A DNA stretch of 64,000 nucleotides from Anaerolineae bacterium. GTDB lineage: Bacteria; Chloroflexota; Anaerolineae; 4572-78; J111. The stretch lies in assembly GCA_023382535.1 (NCBI GenBank), contig JAHDWA010000041.1, forward strand, positions 1 through 64,000, written 5' to 3'. Positions 9,842 to 17,496 of this stretch are shown piece by piece (position 1 is the first letter of the stretch; each line of letters begins with the position of its first letter). The translations under genes and the position numbers were made by a program. A model generated the notes under the pieces. It saw nothing but the letters and a program-made list of their open reading frames with translations. It was not told the DNA's origin and searched no databases.

Positions 9842-9940
9842 ATGAAAATCACTGAAGATTGGTTGTCGGTAATTATCGCCTTTGCCTTGATGGTCTTGGC
9901 AGCGGTAAATGTCATCAGTCCCTCCTGGATGAAATTCTAG
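9842..9940 (+). CDS. 32-residue single-helix membrane peptide upstream of yeiH
   Basis: An ATG at 9842 opens 32 codons ending in TAG at 9940, preceded by an excellent ribosome site (GAGGAGG about six bases upstream). The peptide starts M-K-I-T-E-D-W, continues as one hydrophobic helix of about 18 residues and ends P-S-W-M-K-F. It sits 36 bases before the YeiH-type transporter gene on the same strand. Ribosome site, codon-like composition and position suggest a real small protein, perhaps an accessory peptide of the transporter. It could also be a leader peptide. Confidence 0.65.
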   Translation: MKITEDWLSVIIAFALMVLAAVNVISPSWMKF

Positions 9941-9976
9941 GCGTCTTGGCGAAATTTTAATTACAAAGAGGTTAAA

Positions 9977-11089
9977 ATGACTACTTCTCCGCAGGCCGTC
10001 AAGGCCGAAAAAAATTCATTTGTATCGGGGGGATTCCTGGCCGGACTGGCCTTGGTGGTAATTCTGGCCTTTGTGGCCCGTTTCTTAAAAACCCAGGTCT
10101 ATGGCGTCGAGTTGCCCTTTGGAATTCCCGGCAAGGTGTTGGAGTATCCCCTGTGGGCGGCCTTGGTCGGGCTGTTAGCTAACTGGCTCCTTAAAACAGT
10201 CAATCTCTATGAGCCGATTAGGGCTGGCTTTCGAACCGAGCTGTTTTTAAAGATCGGCCTGGTGTTGATGGGCGCGGGTATCAGCTTTAGCGTTATTGTA
10301 ACGGCCGCCGGCGGCGCTGTGCTGCAGGGTGTGATTATGGTTGCCGCTGTCTATTTCTTCTGCTGGTGGCTGGCCGGCAAGTTTGGTCTGTCCGACACCC
10401 TGCGGGCGGTGATGTCTACTGCTGTATCCATTTGTGGGGTCTCGGCGGCGATCGCCGCCGCCGGCTCGGTGCTGGCTAAAAAGGAAGAAATCACCTACAT
10501 CACCGGCCTGGTGATTGTGACTGCGTTGCCGCTGATGGTAATTACCCCCTTAATTGCCGGTGGGTTGAACATGCCGGAACCGGTCGCCGGGGCCTGGTTT
10601 GGTGGTAACATTGACACCACTGCCGCGGTCGTTGGCGCAGGGACCATCTACGGCGAAACGGCCCAGAAGATCGCCGGTATCGTCAAACAGACCCAGAATG
10701 CGCTGATTGGGGTGGTGGCCTTCTTGTTAGCCCTTTACTTCACCACCTTTGTCGAGGGCAAGAAAGAAAAACCGGGTGCTTCTATCATCTGGCACCGCTT
10801 CCCCAAGTTTGTGCTGGGCTTCATCATCGCCTCGCTGTTATTTACCTTTGGGATAATTCCCAAAGCGGGCACGGACGCTCCCACGGCCGGCAATGCCATC
10901 GCCTCCATGAAGGATTGGGCCTTCGCCCTGGCTTTTGTCTGTATGGGCCTGGAACTATCGGTTAGTGAGTTCAGGAAGATGGGCTGGTCGCCGGTTATCG
11001 TTTTCCTCACTGTGACCGTGTTCAATACGCTGCTGGCCCTGGTCATTTCCTGGCTGATCTTCGGCTGGCTCTTCCCACCGACCCTGTAG
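9977..11089 (+). CDS. yeiH: YeiH/UPF0324-family membrane transporter, putative sulfate exporter
   Basis: The 370-residue protein has about ten hydrophobic helices. The G-I-S-F-S-V-I and S-I-C-G-V-S-A-A stretches and [14 protein letters not shown] are characteristic of the YeiH (Cons_hypoth698) family. These proteins are annotated as putative sulfate exporters, with little direct proof. AAAGAGG precedes the ATG. The gene follows the 32-residue peptide and lies just upstream of dsrA, so a role in moving sulfite, sulfate or a related anion fits the neighbourhood. A 12-bp inverted repeat separates it from dsrA. Confidence 0.85.
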   Translation: MTTSPQAVKAEKNSFVSGGFLAGLALVVILAFVARFLKTQVYGVELPFGIPGKVLEYPLWAALVGLLANWLLKTVNLYEPIRAGFRTELFLKIGLVLMGAGISFSVIVTAAGGAVLQGVIMVAAVYFFCWWLAGKFGLSDTLRAVMSTAVSICGVSAAIAAAGSVLAKKEEITYITGLVIVTALPLMVITPLIAGGLNMPEPVAGAWFGGNIDTTAAVVGAGTIYGETAQKIAGIVKQTQNALIGVVAFLLALYFTTFVEGKKEKPGASIIWHRFPKFVLGFIIASLLFTFGIIPKAGTDAPTAGNAIASMKDWAFALAFVCMGLELSVSEFRKMGWSPVIVFLTVTVFNTLLALVISWLIFGWLFPPTL

Positions 11090-11109
11090 TTATCAACCGC
11101 ACTTAAAAA

Positions 11110-11160
11110 ATGGAAGACGCATTACGCAAGACTTGTTGTCGAGTGTCCTGCGTCTTCCAT
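11110..11160. repeat. 12-bp inverted repeat between yeiH and dsrA
   Basis: ATGGAAGACGCA (11110-11121) and TGCGTCTTCCAT (11149-11160) are exact reverse complements around a 27-base spacer. No T-run follows, so it is not a standard intrinsic terminator. It lies 30 bases upstream of dsrA and could affect processing or expression at this junction. Confidence 0.6.
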
Positions 11161-11189
11161 GGAGCAAAACACCGATGGAGGTAAACCTT

Positions 11190-12374
11190 ATGTCAGATTC
11201 AGAAACTCCCCTGCTCGACCAACTGGAAGAAGGCCCCTGGCCCAGCTTCGTCTCCGAGATGAAGCGGGCCGCTGCGAAGAAAGAAGCAGCTAAAGATCTG
11301 TTGCGCCAGCTTGAACGATCCTATGAGGACAAAATCGGGCACTGGAAGCATGGCGGCATTGTCGGCGTGAAGGGTTACGGCGGGGGCGTTATTGGCCGCT
11401 ACTCCGACCTGCCCGAAGAATTTCCCGGCGTGGCCGAATTTCACACCTTCCGGGTTAACCAACCCTCCGGCTGGTTCTACACTACAGAAAAGCTGCGCCA
11501 ACTGTGCGACGTGTGGGACAAGCACGGCAGCGGCTTGACCAATATGCACGGCGCTACCGGCGACGTTATTCTGCTCGGCGCGCCAACCAGTGCCTTGCAG
11601 CCCTGCTTTGATGACCTGGCTGAGGCCGGTTTCGACCTCGGTGGTTCGGGCAGCGACATGCGCACCCCAAGCTGCTGTGTGGGGCCAGGCCGCTGTGAGT
11701 ACGCCTGTATTGACACCCTGGATATTCTCTACGACATCACCATGGAGTATCAAAATGAACTCCACCGGCCCATGTTCCCTTACAAATCCAAAATAAAAAT
11801 CTCCGGCTGCCCCAACGATTGTGTCGCCGCCATCCCTCGCTCCGACATCGCCCTGATCGGTACCTGGCGTGATACCATCCGCATTGATCCGGTTGAGGTC
11901 GCGGCCTACGCTAACAACGGGATTAACATTCAAACTGAAATCGTAGATATGTGCCCCACTCGCTCCCTCCATTGGGATGCCGAGTCTAAGACCCTGACAA
12001 TTGACGACGCCGAATGTAATCGCTGTATGCACTGCATCAATGTAATGCCGAAGGCGCTGCGGCCCGGCGTCGAGAAGGGTGCAACCATCCTGGTCGGGGG
12101 CAAGGCGCCGATTGTTCACGGTGCGCTGCTCTCCTGGGTCATCGTGCCCTTTATGAAGATGGAACCCCCCTATACTGAATTCAAAGATTTGCTCTCGCGG
12201 ATCTGGGAGTGGTGGGATGAAAACGGCAAAATGCGTGAGCGGTTGGGTGAATTGATCAACCGCCTGGGTATGCGCGCTTTTCTCAAGGCGATGGACCTGC
12301 CGCCCACCCCGCAAATGATTCGTGCTCCGCGCGCCAACCCCTACTACTTCTGGGATCCCGAGGAGGTAAAGTAA
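11190..12374 (+). CDS. dsrA: Dissimilatory sulfite reductase alpha subunit
   Basis: The 394-residue protein is DsrA. It has C-V-G-P-G-R-C (C-x5-C) near residue 169 and G-C-P-N-D-C (C-x3-C) near 208, the cysteine pairs that hold the siroheme-linked [4Fe-4S] cluster. A ferredoxin-like insert supplies D-M-C-P and C-N-R-C-M-H-C. With DsrB it forms the alpha2beta2 enzyme that reduces sulfite in the cytoplasm, passing sulfur to DsrC. I chose the ATG at 11190, which has GGAGGT upstream, rather than an earlier alternative. It is followed after one base by dsrB. The adjacent dsrD favours the reductive type, but only a tree could settle this. Confidence 0.95.
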   Translation: MSDSETPLLDQLEEGPWPSFVSEMKRAAAKKEAAKDLLRQLERSYEDKIGHWKHGGIVGVKGYGGGVIGRYSDLPEEFPGVAEFHTFRVNQPSGWFYTTEKLRQLCDVWDKHGSGLTNMHGATGDVILLGAPTSALQPCFDDLAEAGFDLGGSGSDMRTPSCCVGPGRCEYACIDTLDILYDITMEYQNELHRPMFPYKSKIKISGCPNDCVAAIPRSDIALIGTWRDTIRIDPVEVAAYANNGINIQTEIVDMCPTRSLHWDAESKTLTIDDAECNRCMHCINVMPKALRPGVEKGATILVGGKAPIVHGALLSWVIVPFMKMEPPYTEFKDLLSRIWEWWDENGKMRERLGELINRLGMRAFLKAMDLPPTPQMIRAPRANPYYFWDPEEVK

Positions 12375-12375
12375 G

Positions 12376-13434
12376 ATGTCCAGAACAGATTTTGGCCCTC
12401 CCTATTATAAAGATATGCTGCCGCCGGTCGTCCAGAAAAACTACGGCCAGTGGAAATACCACGAGCGGGTTAAGCCCGGTCTGCTCAAGCATGTGGCCGA
12501 GTCGGGTGATGAACTGTATACAGTGCGGGTTGGCTCGGCCCGCCTGGTCAGCACCGACTGGATCAAAGATATCTGTGATATTGCCGATCAGTTTTGCAAC
12601 GGCTACCTGCGCTTCACCAGCCGCCACAATGTTGAGTTTCTGGTTTCTGACAAAGACAAGGTCGAACCGCTGATTGAGCATCTGCAGGCCAACGGCTTCC
12701 CGGTTGGTGGGACCGGCCACACTGTCACCAACCCGGTTCACACTCAAGGCTGGATCCACTGCCACACCCCGGCCACCGACGCCTCCGGCATTGTTAAAGC
12801 AGTGATGGACGACCTATTTGAATACTTTGTAGACTGGAAATTACCGGCCTACTGCCGGGTGGCCCTGGCCTGCTGTCTAAACATGTGCGGCGCGGTCCAC
12901 TGCTCCGATGTGGCTATCCTGGGCATCCACCGCAAGCCCCCTCGAATCAATGAGGATTTGGTCCGCTCCAAATGCGAGATTCCCAACGTCATCGCCGCCT
13001 GTCCCACCGGAGCTATTCGCCCGGACCCCAAAACCAAGTCATTGGTCATCAACGAAGCCAAGTGTATGTACTGCGGCAACTGTTACACCATGTGCCCTGG
13101 CTTACCCCTGGCCGACCCGGTTGGCGATGGCGTGTCTATCTGGGTAGGCGGCAAAATATCCAGCGCTCGCACGCCGCCCAAATTCTCCCGGTTGGTGATT
13201 CCCTACCTGCCCAACAACCCGCCTCGCTGGCCGGAGGTCACGGACGCAGTTAAAAACATTATCGAAACGTGGGCCAGACACGCCCACAAGCACGAGCGGA
13301 TGGGTGAATGGATTGACCGCATCGGTTGGGAACGCTTCTTCGATCTGGCCGGCATTCCCTTCTCGGTGCAGTTAATTGACGACTTCACCCTGGCCTCGGA
13401 GACCTACCGCTCCACGCCTGCCTTCAAGTGGTAA
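12376..13434 (+). CDS. dsrB: Dissimilatory sulfite reductase beta subunit
   Basis: The 352-residue DsrB has [14 protein letters not shown] near residue 155, the siroheme/[4Fe-4S] region. A ferredoxin-type segment with A-A-C-P-T-G and [12 protein letters not shown] binds an additional cluster. It carries the functional siroheme site in characterised enzymes and docks DsrC. The ribosome site AGGAGGT lies in the end of dsrA and a single base separates the two genes, so they are co-translated. Length and motifs match the family, with no sign of damage. Confidence 0.95.
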   Translation: MSRTDFGPPYYKDMLPPVVQKNYGQWKYHERVKPGLLKHVAESGDELYTVRVGSARLVSTDWIKDICDIADQFCNGYLRFTSRHNVEFLVSDKDKVEPLIEHLQANGFPVGGTGHTVTNPVHTQGWIHCHTPATDASGIVKAVMDDLFEYFVDWKLPAYCRVALACCLNMCGAVHCSDVAILGIHRKPPRINEDLVRSKCEIPNVIAACPTGAIRPDPKTKSLVINEAKCMYCGNCYTMCPGLPLADPVGDGVSIWVGGKISSARTPPKFSRLVIPYLPNNPPRWPEVTDAVKNIIETWARHAHKHERMGEWIDRIGWERFFDLAGIPFSVQLIDDFTLASETYRSTPAFKW

Positions 13435-13445
13435 GGAGATTCACC

Positions 13446-13658
13446 ATGGCTGAAGAAGTAACCGAAGAACTAAAAACCCAGGTGGTGGAATTCTTCAAGA
13501 AAAAGAACAAAATGATGACCAGCCGCGATGTCGCCGCCGGCCTGTCGCTGGATAACCGGCTGGCCAAAAAAGTGCTGACTGAACTGGTGAACACCGGTAC
13601 GCTGGAGTTCACCTCCTATGGCGGAGCCACCTTCATCAAGCTCCCCGAAGCCCAATAA
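13446..13658 (+). CDS. dsrD: DsrD, winged-helix activator of DsrAB
   Basis: This is a 70-residue protein with the DsrD winged-helix pattern: a charged N-terminal helix, K-K-K-N-K-M-M-T-S-R-D-V-A, then L-A-K-K-V-L-T-E-L-V and a C-terminal beta-wing. The ATG at 13446 has AAGGAG upstream and follows dsrB by 11 bases. DsrD is known from sulfite- and sulfate-reducing organisms, where it stimulates DsrAB. It is generally absent from sulfur oxidisers, so it is the main local argument that this locus works in the reducing direction. Confidence 0.9.
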   Translation: MAEEVTEELKTQVVEFFKKKNKMMTSRDVAAGLSLDNRLAKKVLTELVNTGTLEFTSYGGATFIKLPEAQ

Positions 13659-13678
13659 GGATAAGAAAGGATTAGAAC

Positions 13679-13996
13679 ATGGCAGTTATTGATCTTGATG
13701 GTATTCAAGTGGACGTGGATGAAGATGGCTTTATTCAGGAGCCTGATTGCTGGAATGAAGCGTTGGCCGCCGCCATTGCCAGAACCGAAGATGTCGCAGA
13801 GCTGACCGAAGATCACTGGAAAGTCATCAATTACCTGCGCGGTTACTACCAACAGTTTGGCATCGCCCCGATGATCCGTAAGCTGTGCAAGGAAACGGGC
13901 TTTCAGCTCAAGTACATCTATGAACTTTTCCCCAGCGGCCCGGCTAAAGGCGCCTGCAAAATCGCCGGTCTGCCCAAACCAACCGGCTGCGTCTGA
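13679..13996 (+). CDS. dsrC: DsrC sulfur-carrier protein
   Basis: The 105-residue protein ends with both functional cysteines: Cys93 and the penultimate Cys104, spaced by ten residues (C-K-I-A-G-L-P-K-P-T-G-C-V). In DsrAB systems this arm takes the sulfur from sulfite as a trisulfide, which membrane complexes such as DsrMK then reduce. Having both cysteines separates true DsrC from TusE and regulatory homologues. It follows dsrD by 20 bases with AAGGA upstream. A strong hairpin follows the gene. Confidence 0.95.
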   Translation: MAVIDLDGIQVDVDEDGFIQEPDCWNEALAAAIARTEDVAELTEDHWKVINYLRGYYQQFGIAPMIRKLCKETGFQLKYIYELFPSGPAKGACKIAGLPKPTGCV

Positions 13997-14013
13997 TCCA
14001 AAACGTTGTAAAA

Positions 14014-14045
14014 AGGAGGGGCGGGTCTCAAACCCCGCCCCTCCT
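14014..14045 (+). terminator. GC-rich hairpin between dsrC and dsrM
   Basis: AGGAGGGGCGGG (14014-14025) pairs perfectly with CCCGCCCCTCCT (14034-14045) around an 8-base loop. No T-run follows, so it may be a partial terminator or an RNA-stabilising stem. Either would leave the upstream dsrABDC transcript more abundant than the downstream membrane genes. Confidence 0.6.
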
Positions 14046-14068
14046 CACGACAGGTTGTAGGAAACAGT

Positions 14069-14818
14069 ATGGATACACCTACTGCTTTGTGGTTGTTATT
14101 TTCTCTTGCCCTTATTGGATTGGCTTATTTTGCCGGCCTGACCTTTATCCTGGGGCTGCTATGGCGTTTGTACGGCTACCTGCGCACGCCGATGCCCTGG
14201 CCCGCAGCCACGACCCCTGCGCCTGTGTCCGAAAGCAGGGCTGTCGTCCGCGTACTGGGCGACGTAGCCTTTTTCCCTAATCTGTTTAAAGCCGATAAGT
14301 TTTTATGGGCCGGCGCCTGGATCTTCCATGCGGCTCTGTTTACCGTCTTGCTGCGCCACCTACGCTACTTTACCTATCCTGTACCAGATATGATTGTAGC
14401 TCTGGAACAGGTCGCTCTGGTCACCGGCTACGTTCTCGGACTGGCTATCTTGTACCTGCTGTGGCGGCGGCTGGTTCTGCCGCGCCCTCTCTACCTGTCA
14501 AACTTACCTGACTACACAGCCCTGTTACTGCTGGCAGCGATTACTGCAACCGGCATTCTGCTCAAATATTGGGGGTATGCCTATCTGGTGGATGTTAAAG
14601 CCTTTACGTTGGGCCTGCTGACCCTGCACCCGGTCGCGCCGCCGGCTCACCCCTTATTTTTACTTCACTTTTTGCTGGTGGTTGGGCTGCTGTTCTATTT
14701 TCCGTTTAGTAAACTGCTGCACGCGGGTGGCATCTTCTTTAGCCCCACTCGCAACCAACCTTACCAGGTCCAACAGGCTGGCCAGCGCTATGTCAATCCC
14801 TGGGATTATCTTGTTTAA
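14069..14818 (+). CDS. dsrM: DsrM-like membrane cytochrome b (NarI-type)
   Basis: The 249-residue protein has about five or six hydrophobic helices. Histidines in F-H-A-A-L-F and L-R-H-L-R, and later in L-L-H-F-L-L and L-L-H-A-G, are placed like heme b ligands in NarI/DsrM proteins. The F-P-F-S-K motif near residue 211 is typical. It would exchange electrons between the quinone pool and DsrK. It sits directly before dsrK and is shorter than many DsrM proteins (over 300 residues). A second, different DsrM lies at 24344. Confidence 0.85.
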   Translation: MDTPTALWLLFSLALIGLAYFAGLTFILGLLWRLYGYLRTPMPWPAATTPAPVSESRAVVRVLGDVAFFPNLFKADKFLWAGAWIFHAALFTVLLRHLRYFTYPVPDMIVALEQVALVTGYVLGLAILYLLWRRLVLPRPLYLSNLPDYTALLLLAAITATGILLKYWGYAYLVDVKAFTLGLLTLHPVAPPAHPLFLLHFLLVVGLLFYFPFSKLLHAGGIFFSPTRNQPYQVQQAGQRYVNPWDYLV

Positions 14819-14842
14819 CGTTAAACGTTAAAACGTGAAACG
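14816..14842. repeat. AACGTTAAACG word repeat before dsrK
   Basis: The short gap between dsrM and dsrK consists almost entirely of iterated AACGTTAA/AACGTGAA words. It replaces the place where a ribosome site would be, and no purine-rich Shine-Dalgarno sequence is seen ahead of dsrK. It resembles the other word-built elements in the window. Confidence 0.45.
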
Positions 14843-14845
14843 CTT

Positions 14846-16294
14846 ATGGCTAAATTCGACGAAACTCCAATTATCAAAGACCCCGCCGAGGAGGGTTTGG
14901 TGACACCCCCACCCATCCGCGAACACGCCACGGCCAGCGTCAAGTGCTGGCCTAGCAAAGCCAAAGATACCGAGGCTATTGATCTCCCTTCCGAGCGTGT
15001 TCCGAACTGGCAAGAACGGGGTGTCGCCAAGTTAGGTGAGTTGCTGGAAAAGAACCAGGCGCTGCGAGTTTTTATGGACATCTGCGTGCGCTGCGGGGCC
15101 TGCGCCGACAAGTGCCACTTCTACCTGGGCACCGGCGACCCGCGCAACATGCCTGTCGCCCGCGCCGAACTGCTGCGCCAGGTTTACAGGCGCTACTACA
15201 CCCTGGGCGGGCGCTTTTTCCCAAACCTCAACGACGCCACTGACTTCGACGAAGAGATGCTGGCCCAGTGGTACACCTATTTCTACCAGTGTTCTGAATG
15301 CCGCCGTTGTTCCGTTTTCTGCCCCTATGGCATTGACACCGCCGAAATCACGGCCGCAGCCCGCGAAATTATGTGCAGCATCGGCGTCTCCACCAAGTAT
15401 GTTACCGAAGTAGTCGCCAAAGTCTATCAGATGGGCAATAACCTGGGGATTCCCCCGGCCGCCTGGAAAGACAATTGCGAGTTCCTGGAGGATGATTTAC
15501 AGGAAGAAACCGGCCTGACGATTCGTTTCCCGGTAGACGACGAGGGCGCGGATATCCTGCTGGTACCTCCTTCCGCCGACAACTTTGCCAACGTAGACAC
15601 AATGATCGGTTACGCCAAACTCTTCCACGTGCTGGGTATCCGCTGGACGACCAGCACCTACTGCAACGAGGGCGGCAACTTTGGCCTTTTTCTCAATTAT
15701 GCCAACTTGAAAAAGGTTAACCGGCGCATCATTGATGCGGCCCGCATGCTGGGGGTCAAAACGATTATCTGGGGCGAGTGCGGTCACGCCTGGCGTGCTG
15801 GTATTTTAACCCCCACCCTCAGCGGCTCGATGGATATGTTTGACCCGCCTTATCCCTACCATATCAGCCAATTTATCGTGGATATGCTGCGCCGAGGCGC
15901 TCTGGATGGCAAAATAGATAAGACGGCGAATGACGATTTCTTGATCACCTACCACGACCCGTGCAATCCGGCCCGGGCCGGTCAGTTGCTGGAAGAACCG
16001 CGCGAGGTTATCCGGGCCTCCTGCAACCGCTTTGTGGAGATGCCGGCCGATACCATTCGCGAAAAAACCTTTTGCTGCGGGGCGGGCGGCGGCCTGCTAA
16101 CCGACGAGTTAATGCCTATTCGGATGGCCGGCGGCAAGCCCCGAGCTATGGCGGTCAAACATGTTCAAGCCAATTATTTGGCCACGCCCTGCGCCATCTG
16201 CAAGGCGCAGTTGCCGGAAGTGATGAAATATTGGGATGTACCGGTGCAAGTGGGCGGTGTCATTGACCTGCTGGCCAATGCCCTGAAATTGTGA
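14846..16294 (+). CDS. dsrK: DsrK-like iron-sulfur protein (HdrD family)
   Basis: The 482-residue protein has two [4Fe-4S] motifs: C-V-R-C-G-A-C-A-D-K-C near residue 75 and C-S-E-C-R-R-C-S-V-F-C-P near 150. It then has a CCG domain with D-P-C-N-P-A-R near 372, F-C-C-G-A-G-G-G near 411 and C-A-I-C-K near 449, the non-cubane cluster type of heterodisulfide reductase HdrD. In Dsr systems this subunit is thought to reduce the DsrC trisulfide at the cytoplasmic face. It follows dsrM and is coupled to the diheme cytochrome gene. Its start has no obvious ribosome site. Confidence 0.9.
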   Translation: MAKFDETPIIKDPAEEGLVTPPPIREHATASVKCWPSKAKDTEAIDLPSERVPNWQERGVAKLGELLEKNQALRVFMDICVRCGACADKCHFYLGTGDPRNMPVARAELLRQVYRRYYTLGGRFFPNLNDATDFDEEMLAQWYTYFYQCSECRRCSVFCPYGIDTAEITAAAREIMCSIGVSTKYVTEVVAKVYQMGNNLGIPPAAWKDNCEFLEDDLQEETGLTIRFPVDDEGADILLVPPSADNFANVDTMIGYAKLFHVLGIRWTTSTYCNEGGNFGLFLNYANLKKVNRRIIDAARMLGVKTIIWGECGHAWRAGILTPTLSGSMDMFDPPYPYHISQFIVDMLRRGALDGKIDKTANDDFLITYHDPCNPARAGQLLEEPREVIRASCNRFVEMPADTIREKTFCCGAGGGLLTDELMPIRMAGGKPRAMAVKHVQANYLATPCAICKAQLPEVMKYWDVPVQVGGVIDLLANALKL

Positions 16295-16302
16295 GGTGCG
16301 CC

Positions 16303-16647
16303 ATGCGCAAAATCACCCTTGCAGCAGCTATCCTGATTATTCTTGGCCTGGTGATCGGCTTTTTCCCAACTCATACTGAAAAACCGGTCAAAGACGGCCT
16401 GGGGCCAATGGCCATTCGGATTGACCCACAGTACCCTGCCCCCGAATATCACAATCCCCTCGATTGGTGGCAAACCCATCATATGGATGTCGTCAATCGC
16501 GGCGACTTGATGCAGGCAGACTGCCTTCACTGCCACGAGCCTCAAACGTCGTGCAACAACTGCCACAGCTATGTCGGTGTTCAGGAGGTTGCCTTACCGG
16601 CCGCTGGACAACCCGTTCAATTACCGCTTCAAGCTGTACCTCGCTAG
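16303..16647 (+). CDS. Diheme cytochrome c in the DsrJ position
   Basis: The 114-residue protein starts at the ATG at 16303, with GAGGT five bases upstream in the end of dsrK. An N-terminal hydrophobic segment (about 4-20) is a signal or anchor. Two heme c motifs, C-L-H-C-H and C-N-N-C-H, sit nine residues apart near residues 74-90, after W-W-Q-T-H-H. DsrJ in known DsrMKJOP complexes has three hemes, so this is at best a reduced or unrelated counterpart. It would face the extracytoplasmic side and link the membrane complex to the Rieske and cytochrome proteins that follow. Confidence 0.7.
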   Translation: MRKITLAAAILIILGLVIGFFPTHTEKPVKDGLGPMAIRIDPQYPAPEYHNPLDWWQTHHMDVVNRGDLMQADCLHCHEPQTSCNNCHSYVGVQEVALPAAGQPVQLPLQAVPR

Positions 16648-16664
16648 CTTTAGGAGTTTTAGGG

Positions 16665-17123
16665 ATGACCGAAGCCAATGAAACCCAAGCAAATACTCTA
16701 GCCCAACCCTCTCTCCTGGCGTCACGGCGACAATTCTTACAAGCAGGGATCGTTGCCCTGGGTGCAGCCTGGGCCGGAACTCTGGTGCAATCAAGACTCT
16801 TTGCCCAGGAGACGGGCCAGGCTGCCCGTCCGGTTGAGTTTTCTATATCGGAATTGGCGGTGGGCGCGGCTAAATACATCACTTACGCCGGCGTGCCAGT
16901 TATTATTATCCGTACTGCCGAGAGCATCCGTGCTTTTTCGCTCATTTGCACTCATTTGGGCTGTATAGTCAAGTGGCAAGAGGGAGAGAAAAAGTTCTAC
17001 TGCCCCTGTCACGAAGGTTACTTTGATCAGTTCGGCGAAGTGGTCGCCGGGCCACCACCCGTGCCTTTGGAACAATTTCCGGTCGCAGTGGATGGCGACC
17101 GGGTGATTGTCGGGGAGGGATAA
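16665..17123 (+). CDS. Exported Rieske iron-sulfur protein
   Basis: The 152-residue protein has a twin-arginine-type N-terminus (S-R-R-Q-F-L then a hydrophobic stretch) and a classical Rieske pair, C-T-H-L-G-C near residue 104 and C-P-C-H-E-G near 123, which binds [2Fe-2S] through two Cys and two His. This is the bc-complex type of Rieske motif. TAGGAG precedes the ATG at 16665, and the stop overlaps the next ATG. No cytochrome b of the bc1/b6f type is beside it. Its place among dsr genes is unusual and suggests quinol- or cytochrome-linked electron transfer in this membrane system. Confidence 0.88.
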   Translation: MTEANETQANTLAQPSLLASRRQFLQAGIVALGAAWAGTLVQSRLFAQETGQAARPVEFSISELAVGAAKYITYAGVPVIIIRTAESIRAFSLICTHLGCIVKWQEGEKKFYCPCHEGYFDQFGEVVAGPPPVPLEQFPVAVDGDRVIVGEG

Positions 17124-17494
17124 TGCAGCGATTAATTGTGCTCTCAGCCATCCTGATCATCATTGTCTGGGTAAGCCTGGTCTTCACCAGCCAACCGACC
17201 CAGGCCCTGCCGGAATACTCCGCTCAAACCGGCGAGCCGTGCGGGACCTGCCACCTCAGTCCCTCCGGCGGTGGGTTACGCACGCCCCGTGGACAAGCTT
17301 GGGTTGGGGCAGACCGGCCTGGCCAGGTGCCGGATTTGACCGAATCGCTCTCCTTGCTGGGTGTTCGCCTGGAAGCCAACAAAAGTGATTATACCGCCCC
17401 GGCAGCGCCTATCCCCCCCGCGGCCCCCTTGCAGTTTAAGGCCGGTCAAGCCCGGAAGATTCACGAGTGGCTCAGGAATTACGAGGGGAATTAG
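17123..17494 (+). CDS. Small exported monoheme cytochrome c
   Basis: The 123-residue protein has a signal peptide (about residues 1-27, ending near T-Q-A-L-P) and one heme motif, C-G-T-C-H, near residue 38. The C-terminal half is Pro/Ala-rich with no second motif. Its ATG overlaps the Rieske stop (TAATG) and it ends three bases before the molybdoenzyme start, so the three are tightly co-translated. It probably carries electrons between the Rieske protein and the molybdoenzyme module outside the membrane. Confidence 0.75.
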   Translation: MQRLIVLSAILIIIVWVSLVFTSQPTQALPEYSAQTGEPCGTCHLSPSGGGLRTPRGQAWVGADRPGQVPDLTESLSLLGVRLEANKSDYTAPAAPIPPAAPLQFKAGQARKIHEWLRNYEGN

Positions 17495-17496
17495 CT

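Noticed and set aside
11177..11189. Earlier start for dsrA that adds 19 residues
   Set aside because: The ribosome site GGAGGT lies inside that extension, and the added residues overlap the inverted repeat before the gene.
11199..12314. Long open frame on the minus strand across dsrA
   Set aside because: It lies wholly inside dsrA in a frame created by the GC-rich codon pattern. It has no family signature and no ribosome site.
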